A stretch of DNA of 64,000 bases from Chloroflexia bacterium SDU3-3 (GCA_009268125.1 WBOU01000008.1:197975-261974), one strand, 5' to 3'. Shown: positions 26,260-36,469, counted from the first letter of the stretch. Notes: generated by a model not told the origin, from the letters alone. Numbers and translations: made by a program.

Positions 26260-26293
26260 TGCGCCAGACTTCGGTACACGTACCGCTGGCGCA
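26260..26293 (-). promoter_or_regulatory. 5'-end hairpin of the greA leader
   Basis: Outer stem TGCGCCAG with CTGGCGCA (8 bp; 26286-26293 and 26260-26267) and inner stem CGGTAC with GTACCG form a long hairpin. It would be at the very 5' end of the transcript predicted from the promoter at 26299-26327. Confidence 0.5.
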
Positions 26294-26298
26294 CCACA

Positions 26299-26327
26299 AT
26301 TATAGAGGATGGATTTTGTTTTGTAAA
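26299..26327 (-). promoter_or_regulatory. Sigma-70 promoter of greA-lysS
   Basis: Minus strand TTTACA (26322-26327), a 17-bp spacer and a perfect TATAAT (26299-26304). Predicted start of transcription is near 26292. Confidence 0.75.
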
Positions 26328-26501
26328 GGGTGTTTGTGATAGTTTGTTCAGCGTTGCTACTATGGTTGATGTGAGCAGACAACTGGCACCCGTGCGGCAT
26401 GCCGCGCGGCTGGCCCTACATGTGACTCTAGTGCGGCCAAGCGCGCTAGCCTGGCACGCGGGCGCGCGGCGACGGCGGGCTTTTCTGTCAATGGTTTTCA
26501 A

Positions 26502-26530
26502 TTGACACCCGTGCGCTGCTGCGCTACACT
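26502..26530 (+). promoter_or_regulatory. Sigma-70 promoter of the ParA-like gene
   Basis: A perfect TTGACA (26502-26507), a 17-bp spacer and TACACT (26525-26530) lie 50 bp upstream of the ATG at 26581. Confidence 0.75.
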
Positions 26531-26580
26531 ACACGGGGTGCTGCGCGCACCGATGCCCTCAACACATTAAGGCAACACCC

Positions 26581-27552
26581 ATGGGCCACGTCATTGCAAT
26601 TTCCAACCTTAAAGGTGGTATCGGGAAGACCACAACCGTGGTCAACGTTGGTGCGGGCCTGGCGCTGAAGGGCGCTCGTGTTCTGCTCGTGGATGTCGAC
26701 GCCCAGGGCAACTTGGCCATGGCCCTGGGGCTCACGCCACGCCGCACGCTCTACGAGGTGCTGATCGATGGCGTTCCTATCGAGTCGTGCATCACCACGG
26801 TTCGGCCCAACCTCGACCTGCTGCCATCCGACCACACCCTGCTGGGCGCGCAGCCGGTGATCGCGCAGCGCGCCGACTGGAGCCGCACGCTTGAGAAGGC
26901 GCTGCGCCCCGTGGTGAACGCCTACGACTTTATCTGCATCGACTCGGGCGGCTCGCTGACGCTGCTGAATGTGAACGCCTTCATCGCAGCCCGCGCGGTG
27001 ATTGCGCCCACCACCGTCGAGCACTTCTCGCTGAAGAGCATCGACCTGCTGTTCCAGCAGGTGGCCCGCGTCAAGGGCGGCAACGGCAGCATCAAGCTGA
27101 TCGTGCCCACCATGTACGACCCGCGCCTCAAGCAGTCCACCGAGCTGCTCGACGATCTGCGCTCGCGCTACGGCGAGCTGGTTGGCCCGGCCATCCGCGT
27201 GAATATCAAGCTCTCCGAGGCACCGCGCTACGGCCAGACGATCTACGAGTACGACCCACGCTCGCGCGGCGCAGCCGACTACGCCCAGCTGGTCGAGCGG
27301 GTCTGCGAGCTGTTCCCCTTCGAGCCGCGCGTCGCCGCACCCCAGCCTGCGCCCACGCCGCAGCCGCAGCCGCAGCCCCCAGCTGCCGAGCAGCCCCAGC
27401 GCCCGGTGGCCTTCGCGCCCACATCCGCAGGCCAGAGCTGCCCGAACTGCGGCGCGCCCATCCGCCGCGCCACCCTGGCGGGCTACGACGTGGCCTACTG
27501 CAATAACTGCCGCTGGACCTCGCAGCGCCTGATGCGCGAGCCGCGCCGCTAG
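26581..27552 (+). CDS. ParA/MinD-type ATPase with C-terminal zinc ribbon
   Basis: The 323-residue protein has a deviant Walker A motif KGGIGKTT (11-18), the DVDAQGN motif at 38-44 and a typical ParA fold to about 245. The motif that normally reads DxPP is DSGG at 121-124. A Pro/Gln-rich linker (250-275) leads to a zinc ribbon with C287, C290, C307 and C310. No parB gene or parS-like repeat is adjacent, so this is an orphan ParA-type ATPase, perhaps positioning a protein or complex. A small helical protein gene follows 73 bp downstream and may be its partner. Confidence 0.85.
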   Translation: MGHVIAISNLKGGIGKTTTVVNVGAGLALKGARVLLVDVDAQGNLAMALGLTPRRTLYEVLIDGVPIESCITTVRPNLDLLPSDHTLLGAQPVIAQRADWSRTLEKALRPVVNAYDFICIDSGGSLTLLNVNAFIAARAVIAPTTVEHFSLKSIDLLFQQVARVKGGNGSIKLIVPTMYDPRLKQSTELLDDLRSRYGELVGPAIRVNIKLSEAPRYGQTIYEYDPRSRGAADYAQLVERVCELFPFEPRVAAPQPAPTPQPQPQPPAAEQPQRPVAFAPTSAGQSCPNCGAPIRRATLAGYDVAYCNNCRWTSQRLMREPRR

Positions 27553-27625
27553 GGCCTGCAACAACCGCACACGGCGCTGCGTCACACCAGTAGCGGCCCC
27601 GCTTGGCCGCCAAAGGAGGATGGTG

Positions 27626-27904
27626 ATGTCTCAGGGCGATGATCTCCGCAGCGACTCGTACCAGCTGCTCGACCAGCTGCTGAAAGATGCCTCGGCGGGC
27701 CCCAACCGCGAGGAGCTGCTGCAACGCTATACCGAGCAACTGGTGCTGATGAATAACTACTACTCCCACAAGCTGCTCGACGAGCTGCTGGCCGAGACCA
27801 AGACGCGCCTCGATGCGCGTCTGGCCCCCGACCCACTACAGCAGACGGTAGCCAGCGTGCAGACCACCTTCCAGGACATCTGGAAGAATATCTGGGGGCA
27901 GTAG
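27626..27904 (+). CDS. Small helical protein of unknown function
   Basis: The 92-residue start at 27626 is chosen because AAAGGAGG (27612-27619) ends six bases upstream. The ATG at 27620 directly abuts that site. The sequence is acidic and predicted helical (LLDQLLKDA, then DIWKNIWGQ at the end), with no signal peptide or recognised motif. It follows the ParA-like gene and probably shares its transcript. Confidence 0.65.
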   Translation: MSQGDDLRSDSYQLLDQLLKDASAGPNREELLQRYTEQLVLMNNYYSHKLLDELLAETKTRLDARLAPDPLQQTVASVQTTFQDIWKNIWGQ

Positions 27905-27908
27905 CTGG

Positions 27909-27953
27909 CCAAGAAAGCGGTTCAAGCGAGGCTGCGGCAGCAGCCCCGCTTTC
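27909..27953 (+). terminator. Possible terminator after the small helical protein
   Basis: GGCTGC/GCAGCC with a GGCA loop, flanked by imperfect AAGCGG...CCGCTT pairing and a short T-run. It is the only structure in the 27905-28150 gap. Confidence 0.4.
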
Positions 27954-28157
27954 GCTCTGGTCCAAAACTCGAAGCTCATGCAGGCCCAGCGCGCCTGCGC
28001 CTCACTGCCATGCTTTTCGCCGCACAATATTCCGCGTGTTAAGTTCCCGCTTGCTAATTTTCTGTTGTCGCAACGCCACGCAATTGTGAAAAAAAGACAG
28101 ATATTATGGATAGTGGTCGGAATGCCTCATCAGCAAGGGTTTGCCATGTTGCAGAAC

Positions 28158-28186
28158 TTGCCCGTGGTAGCACATTCCGGTATTAT
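28158..28186 (+). promoter_or_regulatory. Candidate promoter of the acyl-CoA synthetase gene
   Basis: TTGCCC (28158-28163), a 17-bp spacer and TATTAT (28181-28186). AGGAG at 28208-28212 then precedes the ATG at 28219. Confidence 0.55.
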
Positions 28187-28218
28187 TACGCGTGTTGTGA
28201 CCAAATGAGGAGAAGGGC

Positions 28219-30312
28219 ATGCTTGAGGCGATTTTCGCCCCTCAGTCCGTTGCCATCATTGGAGCGTCGCCCGACCAAACAAAGCTGGGCAATCGCGTGT
28301 TGAGGAATGTCCTCGACAATGGCTATAAGGGGCGCATATATCCTATCCACCCGACAGCTGCAGAAGTTGCCGGGCTACCTGCGTTCGCATCGATCGACGC
28401 AGTTCCCGAAGCCGTCGACCTGGCGGTTATCGTCATCCCACCGCAGCATGTGCTGGCTGCCGCCGAGCTGTGCGGCCAGAAGGGCGTGAAGGGCCTAGTG
28501 GTTATCACCGCCGGGTTCAAAGAGGTCGGTGGCCAGGGCAAAGAGCTTGAGCGCAAGCTCATCGAGATCGTTCAGAAGTATAACATGCGTATGGTTGGCC
28601 CCAACTGCCTGGGGATTATCGACACAACAACTCCAATCAACGCATCGTTTGCACCTATGATGCCGATCGCCGGTGAGATCGCGTTTATGTCGCAGTCCGG
28701 CGCCATCTGCTCCGCCATTCTGGACTGGAGCAAGCAGGAGGGCATCGGCTTCTCGCGCTTCGTCAGCCTTGGCAACAAGGGCGATGTCGACGAGGTCTCG
28801 CTCCTAGAGGAGTGGGGCAACGAGGCCGACAACAAGGTGATCCTCGCGTACCTTGAGGGCATCAACAACGGCCCGGCCTTCATCGAGACCGCCCGCCGTG
28901 TCACCAAGGAGACCCCGGTGATCGCGATCAAGAGCGGCACTACCGAGGCCGGCACGCGCGCGATCTCGTCGCACACCGGCTCGCTGGCTGGCTCCGAGCG
29001 CGCCTACGAGGCGGCCTTCACCCAGAGCGGCATCCTCCGCGCCCGCTCGATGGAGGAGCTGTTCGACTTCGCGCTGGCCTTCGCCTACCAGCCGCTCACC
29101 GCTGGCGACCGCGTGGCGATCGTCACCAACGCGGGTGGCCCTGGCATCATCGCCACCGACGCGATCGAGCGCTCGGGCCTGAAGCTGACCAGCTTCACCC
29201 CCGAAACGATCGAGCGCCTGCGCAAGTCGCTGCCCGATATGGCCAGCGTGTTCAACCCGATCGACGTGATCGGCGACGCGCGCGCCGACCGCTACGAGAT
29301 CGCCCTGCGCGCCGCGCTGGCCGACCCGAATGTGGATGCGGTGCTGGTGCTGTTCACGCCCCAGGCAGGCAGCGAGGCCGAGGAGACCGCCAAGGTCATC
29401 GCGCGGCTCAGCGCGGGCCAGCCCAAGCCGGTCGTCACCAGCTACATGGGCGCGGTCAGCCTTGGGCCGGCGCTCGAGCTGCTGAACAAGCACAAGATTC
29501 CTAACTACGCCTTCCCCGAGCGCGCCGTCTCGGCGCTGCGCGCTATGGCCGACCAGCGCAAGTGGAGCAACCGCGCCGCTGGCTCCTACGCCAGCTTCGA
29601 GGTGGACAAGGACCGCGTGCGCGCCCTGTTCAAGAAGGTGCGCGAGTCGGGCCGCGTGGAGCTGGGCGAGATTGAGGCCCGCGAGGTGATGGAGGCCTAC
29701 GGCATGCGGCTGCCGCAGTCGCGGCTGGCCCGCTCGCCCGAAGAGGCCGCCCAGATCGCCAGCGAGATCGGCTTCCCGGTGGTGATGAAGATCTCGTCGC
29801 CCGACATCCTTCACAAGTCGGACATCGGCGGCGTGAAGGTGGGCGTGAGCAGCCCCAGCGAGGCACGCGATGCCTACGAGCTGATCGAGTACCGCGCGCG
29901 CAAGTTCAGCCGCGACGCGACGATCTGGGGCGTGCTGGTGCAGGAGATGGTGCCCAAGGGCCGCGAGATGCTGGTGGGCGTGAACCGCGACCCGCAGTTT
30001 GGCCCGCTGGTCCTGGTGGGCCTTGGCGGCATCTATGTCGAAGTTCTGAAGGACACCGCGGCCCGGCTGGCCCCCATCTCGCGCGAGGAGAGCAGCGAGA
30101 TGATCCGCGAGCTGCGCTCGTTCGCCCTGCTCAAGGGCGTGCGCGGCGACATGCCCGCCGATCTTGCCGCCGCCGAGGAGACGGTGCTCCGCGTCTCGCA
30201 GCTCGTGACCGACTTCCCCGAGATCGTCGAGATGGACATCAATCCGCTCGTCGTTCACAACCAGGGGTCGGGTGCGACGGTGCTGGACGCTCGCATCATC
30301 CTGCAGAGCTAG
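28219..30312 (+). CDS. ADP-forming acetyl/acyl-CoA synthetase (fused alpha and beta subunits)
   Basis: The enzyme interconverts acyl-CoA, ADP and phosphate with acid, CoA and ATP, so it can conserve energy from acetyl-CoA. The 697-residue protein has the CoA-binding Rossmann domain (VAIIGASPDQTKLGNRVL), the succinyl-CoA-synthetase-like domains with phosphohistidine H252 (SSHTGSLAGS), and the C-terminal ATP-grasp domain from about residue 475 (FPVVMKISSPDILHKSDIGG). Alpha and beta parts are in one chain. The downstream BioD-like gene and enolase suggest a central carbon context. Direction (acetate or acyl formation versus activation) cannot be told from sequence. Confidence 0.93.
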   Translation: MLEAIFAPQSVAIIGASPDQTKLGNRVLRNVLDNGYKGRIYPIHPTAAEVAGLPAFASIDAVPEAVDLAVIVIPPQHVLAAAELCGQKGVKGLVVITAGFKEVGGQGKELERKLIEIVQKYNMRMVGPNCLGIIDTTTPINASFAPMMPIAGEIAFMSQSGAICSAILDWSKQEGIGFSRFVSLGNKGDVDEVSLLEEWGNEADNKVILAYLEGINNGPAFIETARRVTKETPVIAIKSGTTEAGTRAISSHTGSLAGSERAYEAAFTQSGILRARSMEELFDFALAFAYQPLTAGDRVAIVTNAGGPGIIATDAIERSGLKLTSFTPETIERLRKSLPDMASVFNPIDVIGDARADRYEIALRAALADPNVDAVLVLFTPQAGSEAEETAKVIARLSAGQPKPVVTSYMGAVSLGPALELLNKHKIPNYAFPERAVSALRAMADQRKWSNRAAGSYASFEVDKDRVRALFKKVRESGRVELGEIEAREVMEAYGMRLPQSRLARSPEEAAQIASEIGFPVVMKISSPDILHKSDIGGVKVGVSSPSEARDAYELIEYRARKFSRDATIWGVLVQEMVPKGREMLVGVNRDPQFGPLVLVGLGGIYVEVLKDTAARLAPISREESSEMIRELRSFALLKGVRGDMPADLAAAEETVLRVSQLVTDFPEIVEMDINPLVVHNQGSGATVLDARIILQS

Positions 30313-30497
30313 GTTCGCACGAGAAGCGAGGAGATAGAAGGAGCAGATCAGGCACGTTGTGCTTGCATGCACTACAATAGAGGCGTGGGGGCTGCGGCCC
30401 CCGCGCCCCAGTAGGCGCCCGCGGCGGCATAGTCCCAATGATGCTCAGGCAAGCAGGTACAAGGGTGTTCTGAATTCTGAATCAAGGGAGATGCGAG

Positions 30498-31568
30498 ATG
30501 GCTACCCTCTACGTTGCTTCAACAGAGACGTTTGTCGGCAAGAGCGCGACTTGTATCGGTTTGCTTGACCGGGCACGCCGCGATGGGTTTAACATCGGCT
30601 ACATGAAGCCGGTCAGTGTCTCCGTCACTCGCACAGAAGATGCCATCCTTGAAGAGGATACATCCTTTGTCCACGATCACTTTGGCCTGCCCGATCCGCT
30701 CGACCGGCTCGCGCCGGTGCTGATCACCCAGAGCGCAGTCGACCAGATCCTGCGCGGCCAAGGCCCCGATCTTTCCAAGAAGCTGCGCGACGCCTATGTG
30801 CAGGTCTCTCGCGATCGCGACTTTGTCGTGCTTGAGGGCGCAAACCACTGGGCCGAGGGCACCCTGGTCGATCTCTCCGCCGACCATGTTTCCGATATGC
30901 TGCAGGCACCGGTGCTGCTGGTCAGCCGCTACCGCACCACGCTCGCGATCGACTCCATCCTCGCGGTGCAGCGCTACCTGGGCGACCGCCTGCTGGGTGT
31001 GCTGCTCAACCAGGTGGCCGAGCCGCAGCTCGACTTCGTGCAGAGCCGCGTGGTGCCCTACCTTGAGAAGAAGGGCATCCCGGTGTTCGGCACGCTGGTG
31101 CAGGATGCGACTCTGGCCGGCATCACCGTGGAAGATCTGCTCGAACACCTGGGCGGCCAGTACATCGGCAACCCCGAGCTGCAGAGCAAGATCATCGAGC
31201 ATCTTTCGATTGGCGCGATGGGCGCGGAGGCCGCGCTCTCGCACTTCCGCCGCCGCCCCAACAAGGCGGTGTTCACCGGCGGCGACCGCAGCGACCTGCA
31301 GCTGGCCGCGCTGGAGACATCCACCACCGCGCTGGTGCTGACGGGCAACATCCGCCCCGCGCCCACCGTGATCGACCGCGCCGAGGAGCGCGGGGTGCCG
31401 ATCATCCTGCTGCCCGACGACACGCTCACCGCGGTCGAGCGCGCCGAGGCGGTGTTCGGCAGCATCCGCTTCAAGCAGGCGGCGAAAGTCCAGCGCTACA
31501 ACAAGCTGCTCACCGAGTACTTCAACTTTGGGCGGCTGTATGAATCCCTCGGCATGACCGTTAGCTAG
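30498..31568 (+). CDS. BioD-like P-loop / DRTGG-domain protein (phosphotransacetylase-associated family)
   Basis: The 356-residue protein begins with a dethiobiotin-synthetase-like P-loop domain (GKSAT at 14-18, MKPVSVS, LEGAN). A DRTGG-type domain (about 215-330) follows, with GGDRSDLQ. This arrangement is found in the N-terminal regulatory half of long phosphate acetyltransferases and in stand-alone relatives. There is no phosphotransacetylase catalytic domain. Its place directly after the acyl-CoA synthetase suggests it regulates acetyl-CoA use (inference). GGGAG precedes the ATG. Confidence 0.8.
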   Translation: MATLYVASTETFVGKSATCIGLLDRARRDGFNIGYMKPVSVSVTRTEDAILEEDTSFVHDHFGLPDPLDRLAPVLITQSAVDQILRGQGPDLSKKLRDAYVQVSRDRDFVVLEGANHWAEGTLVDLSADHVSDMLQAPVLLVSRYRTTLAIDSILAVQRYLGDRLLGVLLNQVAEPQLDFVQSRVVPYLEKKGIPVFGTLVQDATLAGITVEDLLEHLGGQYIGNPELQSKIIEHLSIGAMGAEAALSHFRRRPNKAVFTGGDRSDLQLAALETSTTALVLTGNIRPAPTVIDRAEERGVPIILLPDDTLTAVERAEAVFGSIRFKQAAKVQRYNKLLTEYFNFGRLYESLGMTVS

Positions 31569-31583
31569 TCACATGGGCCGGTT

Positions 31584-31613
31584 GCGCCCCGCCAATATGC
31601 GGGGCGCTTGTTT
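31584..31613 (+). terminator. Intrinsic terminator before enolase
   Basis: Perfect 9-bp stem (31584-31592 with 31599-31607) followed by TTGTTT. Confidence 0.7.
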
Positions 31614-31631
31614 CGCCCGGCCCTTGCATAA

Positions 31632-32936
<1,305 letters not shown>

Positions 32937-32967
32937 CTCGCCGAGCCTCACGGCTTATCGACGCGAA

Positions 32968-33009
32968 GACGAAGGACGATTCTTTTGCTATAATCGTCCT
33001 TCGTCTTTT
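32968..33009 (+). terminator. Enolase terminator
   Basis: A perfect 13-bp stem (32968-32980 with 32993-33005), a 12-base loop and TTTT. The loop and right arm contain the -10 element of the next gene. Confidence 0.75.
32986..32994 (+). promoter_or_regulatory. Extended -10 element of the kinase gene
   Basis: TGC followed by a perfect TATAAT at 32989-32994, 32 bp ahead of the ATG at 33027. The -35 region (32966-32971) is poor, which is common for extended -10 promoters. Confidence 0.45.
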
Positions 33010-33026
33010 CGTTGTATATCGTACCC

Positions 33027-34913
33027 ATGCTTGCACCCGCCACGCTGCTACAAGATCGCTACCGCATCGAGCGCCTCCTGGGCACAGGTGGCTTCGCCCG
33101 CGTGTACCTCGCGCACGACCAGCGGCTTCAGCGCTTCGTGGCCATTAAAGAGCTTTCGGCGGAGAAGCTCGAAGAGCACGACCGCCCTATGGCGCTCAAG
33201 CTGTTTGCCCAAGAGGCGCGCATGCTCGCCCAGCTGGATCACGCTGGCCTCACCAAGGTCTGGGATTACTTCCAGCACGAAGATCGCGCCTTCCTGGTGA
33301 TGGAGTACGTGCCTGGCCCCACACTGCGCGAGCTGGTGCTGGCCCACGGCGCGCCCTTCCCCGATGAGCTCACGGTGGCGTGTGGCCTGTGTCTCTGCGA
33401 TGTGTTCCAGTACCTGCATCAGCATCAGCCGCCGATCATCTTTCGCGATCTGAAGCCGGGCAACGTGATTATCGAATCGCATCGCGCGGTGGAGGAGATG
33501 CCCGCCGACCCAACGTCGCTTCAGCTCAAGCTGATCGACTTTGGCATCGCGCGCCTGTTCAAGCCCGAGCAGTCGGCAGACACCATGATCGTGGGAACGC
33601 CTGGCTACGCCGCCCCCGAGCAGTACGGCCACGGCCAGACCGATACCCGCAGCGACATCTACAGCCTCGGTGCCACCCTGCACCACCTGGCCAGCGGCCA
33701 GCCGCCTGCGGGTCTCTTCCTGCCCGGCCTGCCCGAGATCCGCCCCGATGTGTCCCCGGCCCTGGCGCGCGTGGTTGCGCGCGCCACCGCGCTCAAGCCC
33801 GAGGAGCGCTACCAGTCGATCGACCACCTGCGCCGCGATCTTGTGGCGGTCGCGAGCGCACCCTACTACCCCGCGGCCACCGTGCGCCTCACGCCGCGCC
33901 CCACCGTGCCGCTGCTGCCCAGCACCCAGCCGCCACCGCAGCCCGCCTCTTCGATGCCGGCGATGCTGGTGCTGATCGTGGTGGTGATCGTGGGGGTCGT
34001 GGGCGGGGCGGGTGCGCTGATCGCGGCCTGGGGCGGCCAGCGCTCTGCGGGCGGCGCGATGCTGCCTAGCGTCGCAAGCCCTACCGCCAGCCTGGGCATC
34101 CCGCTGCTGCCAGGGGCCACCGGCACGCTGCTCTATGGCCAGTATGCCGAGGATGTCTTCTCGTGCGATATCTACTGGGTCGAGGCATCCTCGCGCTCGT
34201 ACGCCAAGCTGCTAGGCGGCGGGCGCAGCACCGCAGCCGCGCTCGCGCCCGATAAGCTGCGCTTCGCCACGGTGGAAGGCAATGTCGTCTACATGCGCTT
34301 GCTCAGCGGCGAGCGCATTGGCCAGATCAGCGATAGCGGTAAATTTGCCCGCTACCCGGTCTTCTCACCCGATGGCCGCCAGCTGGCATATACCGAGGCC
34401 GCCGCGCGCAATGGCGCGTACCGGCTGGTGATCGTCGATCTCGATACCGGCGAGCATCGCTACCCCGGCCCCAGCAACCTTGGCTGGATCGCCTGGTCAT
34501 CGCAGGGCCTAACCTACGCCGCCCCCGCCCGGCCCGGTGCGCCGCAGGACATCTTTGTCCTGCGGGCCGACGGCGCGGCCCGCAACCTCACCAATACGCC
34601 GACTGTTGAAGAGGACTTCCCATCGTGGTCGCATGATGGTGCCACGCTGCTGTTTACCGCCAGCACGCCCGGTGATCTGAACAGCCGCCAGATCTACCGC
34701 GCGGATGCCGATGGCGGCCACCGCACCCAGCTCACACGCTCGGCTGGCCCGCACACCAACGCGGCGCTCTCGCCCGATGGCAACTGGGTTGCCTATGTGT
34801 CGCGCGCCGCCGGGGGGCGCTTTCAGCTCTGGGCTATGCGCGCCGACGGCTCCGACCCGCACCAGCTGATGGCTGGCAGCGAGGGCCAGTTCTACCTCCG
34901 CTGGGAACAATAA
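33027..34913 (+). CDS. Transmembrane Ser/Thr protein kinase with extracellular beta-propeller
   Basis: The 628-residue protein has a PknB-like kinase domain (about 10-275) with glycine loop GTGGFARV, K41, the catalytic loop FRDLKPGN (D141, N146) and DFG at 171-173. A Pro-rich juxtamembrane stretch and one transmembrane helix (about 311-334) follow. The C-terminal half has TolB/PD40-type propeller repeats (FSPDGRQLAYT, WSHDGATLLFT, LSPDGNWVAYV). The His of the usual HRD is Phe. The outer propeller probably senses a ligand and the kinase acts inside. The ATG at 33027 begins the conserved domain; the TTG at 33012 is less likely. Confidence 0.92.
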   Translation: MLAPATLLQDRYRIERLLGTGGFARVYLAHDQRLQRFVAIKELSAEKLEEHDRPMALKLFAQEARMLAQLDHAGLTKVWDYFQHEDRAFLVMEYVPGPTLRELVLAHGAPFPDELTVACGLCLCDVFQYLHQHQPPIIFRDLKPGNVIIESHRAVEEMPADPTSLQLKLIDFGIARLFKPEQSADTMIVGTPGYAAPEQYGHGQTDTRSDIYSLGATLHHLASGQPPAGLFLPGLPEIRPDVSPALARVVARATALKPEERYQSIDHLRRDLVAVASAPYYPAATVRLTPRPTVPLLPSTQPPPQPASSMPAMLVLIVVVIVGVVGGAGALIAAWGGQRSAGGAMLPSVASPTASLGIPLLPGATGTLLYGQYAEDVFSCDIYWVEASSRSYAKLLGGGRSTAAALAPDKLRFATVEGNVVYMRLLSGERIGQISDSGKFARYPVFSPDGRQLAYTEAAARNGAYRLVIVDLDTGEHRYPGPSNLGWIAWSSQGLTYAAPARPGAPQDIFVLRADGAARNLTNTPTVEEDFPSWSHDGATLLFTASTPGDLNSRQIYRADADGGHRTQLTRSAGPHTNAALSPDGNWVAYVSRAAGGRFQLWAMRADGSDPHQLMAGSEGQFYLRWEQ

Positions 34914-34944
34914 AAACGCGCTCGAGCTTGGCTCGGCGCGTTTT
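34913..34944. terminator. Bidirectional terminator between kinase and anti-sigma genes
   Basis: A 12-bp stem with one bulge (34913-34927 with 34931-34944) has flanking A and T runs, so it can act on both strands. Confidence 0.75.
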
Positions 34945-34968
34945 CTGTATTTTCTACCGCTTGCGGCC

Positions 34969-35520
34969 CTAGGCGCTCTGGCGCTGCTGGATCGCCTGCT
35001 GCGGGTTCCACTTGTCAAGGATCGCCCAGACAAATGCGGCCATCAGCAGCCAGAGCAGCTGGGTGTGGGCGCGCATGGCGAAGTCTACCACGTAGCGGCT
35101 TTGTGGCATACTCTGGGTCAGCTGCGCGACCCACTGGCCGGGGAGCGCCATTGCCTGGGTGATCTGGGCCTGCACATCGACCTGCGCGGCCACAAGCTCG
35201 AATACCTGCCAGCCGATCAGCAGCGAGAGCAGGATGGATGCGGTGGTGGCGATGTAGGCACAGATCACATGCCAGCGCTTCGGCTGCGGGCTGAGCGCAG
35301 CGGCAAAGGCCGCCTGCGACAGTGTCATCGTCAGCAGGTTGGCGGTGAGATCTGAGGGCACCTCCCAGCGCAGCTCGCAGCGGGTGGCGTTATCGAGCTG
35401 CTCGTGCTTGCGCGCGTAGGCCGCACATGCTGGGCACGAGCGAATATGTTCTTGAACCTCTAGGTCGGCGCTGGTGGCGTCGAGCAGCAGCTCTTTGCGG
35501 ATGTGAGAACATGTGACCAT
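34969..35520 (-). CDS. Membrane anti-sigma factor with zinc-finger (ZAS-like) domain
   Basis: The 183-residue protein has an N-terminal HIRSCPAC motif, the His-x3-Cys-x2-Cys of zinc-binding anti-sigma factors. Two hydrophobic segments follow (about 85-110 and 150-170). It would hold the adjacent ECF sigma factor at the membrane until a signal acts. It follows the sigma gene by only 2 bp, which is the standard co-expression arrangement. The PrsW-like protease at 1.6 kb is a possible but unproven processor. Confidence 0.87.
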   Translation of the reverse strand: MVTCSHIRKELLLDATSADLEVQEHIRSCPACAAYARKHEQLDNATRCELRWEVPSDLTANLLTMTLSQAAFAAALSPQPKRWHVICAYIATTASILLSLLIGWQVFELVAAQVDVQAQITQAMALPGQWVAQLTQSMPQSRYVVDFAMRAHTQLLWLLMAAFVWAILDKWNPQQAIQQRQSA

Positions 35521-35522
35521 AG

Positions 35523-36209
35523 CTACCTCGCCTTTGCCATGCCCAGAGTGGCAAATGGGCTGAACAGCGATACCTGGCGGTTCCGCTCGACCTTGGGCGG
35601 CGCAGCGACCTCGCGCACGCGCGGCGGTTGGGCACCTTGCTCCTGGGCTTCAAGCAGCGTTGCCAGCCGCTCTTTCCCGCGCCGAATATGGCTCTTGACA
35701 GTGTTCAGAGGCATATCAAGCACCTCGGCAATATCCGAGTACTTCATATCATCAAAGTAGTAGAGGGTGAGCACTAGGCGGTAGTGCTCTTCGAGTTGGC
35801 CCAGGGCGGCGCGCACCTGATTCCGCAGCTCCTGCGAGTCAAGCGCATCGGCGGGGTTCGACCAGCGGTCGTCGTCGGCCACCTGCCGCATGGGGTCTAG
35901 CTCATCCTCTTCGGCGGCATTTGGTACGATCTGCACCTGCCGCCCCCGGCGACGCAGCTCATCGCGCCCCAAGTTTACCACTAGGCGGTAGAGCCAGGTG
36001 GTGAATCGGCTCTCGCCATTGTACTGGGGAAGAGCGCGACAGAGGCGGATGAAGGCTTCTTGCGTCAGGTCAGCAGCGTCTTCGGGATTTTTGAGCACGC
36101 TCATCGCGATGCTGTAGACATAGTGCTGCTGGCTCAGGATGATCTGGGCAAATGCCTCTCGATCCCCTGCCTGCGCGCGTCCGATAATATCAGCAGATGG
36201 CTCGGCCAC
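35523..36209 (-). CDS. ECF-type RNA polymerase sigma factor
   Basis: The GTG at 36209 is taken as start (228 residues), since AGGAGG at 36219-36224 precedes it by nine bases. The longer frame from 36269 has no such site. Regions 2 (LTQEAFIRLCRALPQY) and 4 (YYFDDMKYSDIAEVLDMPLNTVKSHIRRGKERL) of ECF sigma factors are clear. A C-terminal tail of about 30 residues extends beyond region 4. Its activity is presumably set by the anti-sigma factor encoded next. Confidence 0.93.
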   Translation of the reverse strand: MAEPSADIIGRAQAGDREAFAQIILSQQHYVYSIAMSVLKNPEDAADLTQEAFIRLCRALPQYNGESRFTTWLYRLVVNLGRDELRRRGRQVQIVPNAAEEDELDPMRQVADDDRWSNPADALDSQELRNQVRAALGQLEEHYRLVLTLYYFDDMKYSDIAEVLDMPLNTVKSHIRRGKERLATLLEAQEQGAQPPRVREVAAPPKVERNRQVSLFSPFATLGMAKAR

Positions 36210-36404
36210 CGTTTCATTCCTCCTGCAGCTTGTTCCAAGAACTCGCCTGCCAGTGATACTGTTATCCATGACGTAGTGGCGAGAAAGAAAGTTGCAGCAG
36301 ATCGGTGCAGATTTGCAAAAGAGATCGAAATGCGGCTGATGGGTTGGCTTGCGAGGCGTAGGAGGGGGCTAAAAGTACGTGCTCGCTTCGATTTGGGCGC
36401 GGTA

Positions 36405-36445
36405 GCAGAAAAAGCCGTAGGCGCTGTCTTGCCACGGCTTTCTGC
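36405..36445 (-). terminator. Terminator of rsbT
   Basis: A 12-bp stem with one bulged base (36405-36418 with 36434-36445) encloses a 15-base loop; minus-strand TTTTT lies in the 3' arm. It follows the rsbT stop and ends the rsbS-rsbT transcript. Confidence 0.6.
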
Positions 36446-36469
36446 AAATGCTTGGTGTGCTCGATACCG

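Noticed and set aside
30385..30402. GC-rich hairpin after the acyl-CoA synthetase gene as terminator
   Set aside because: A short GGGGGC/GCCCCC stem without a T-run; not strong enough to call.
28804..30438. A 544-codon open frame opposite the acyl-CoA synthetase gene
   Set aside because: It is antisense to a strongly conserved gene, His/Ala/Gly-rich, and a typical by-product of high GC codon use.
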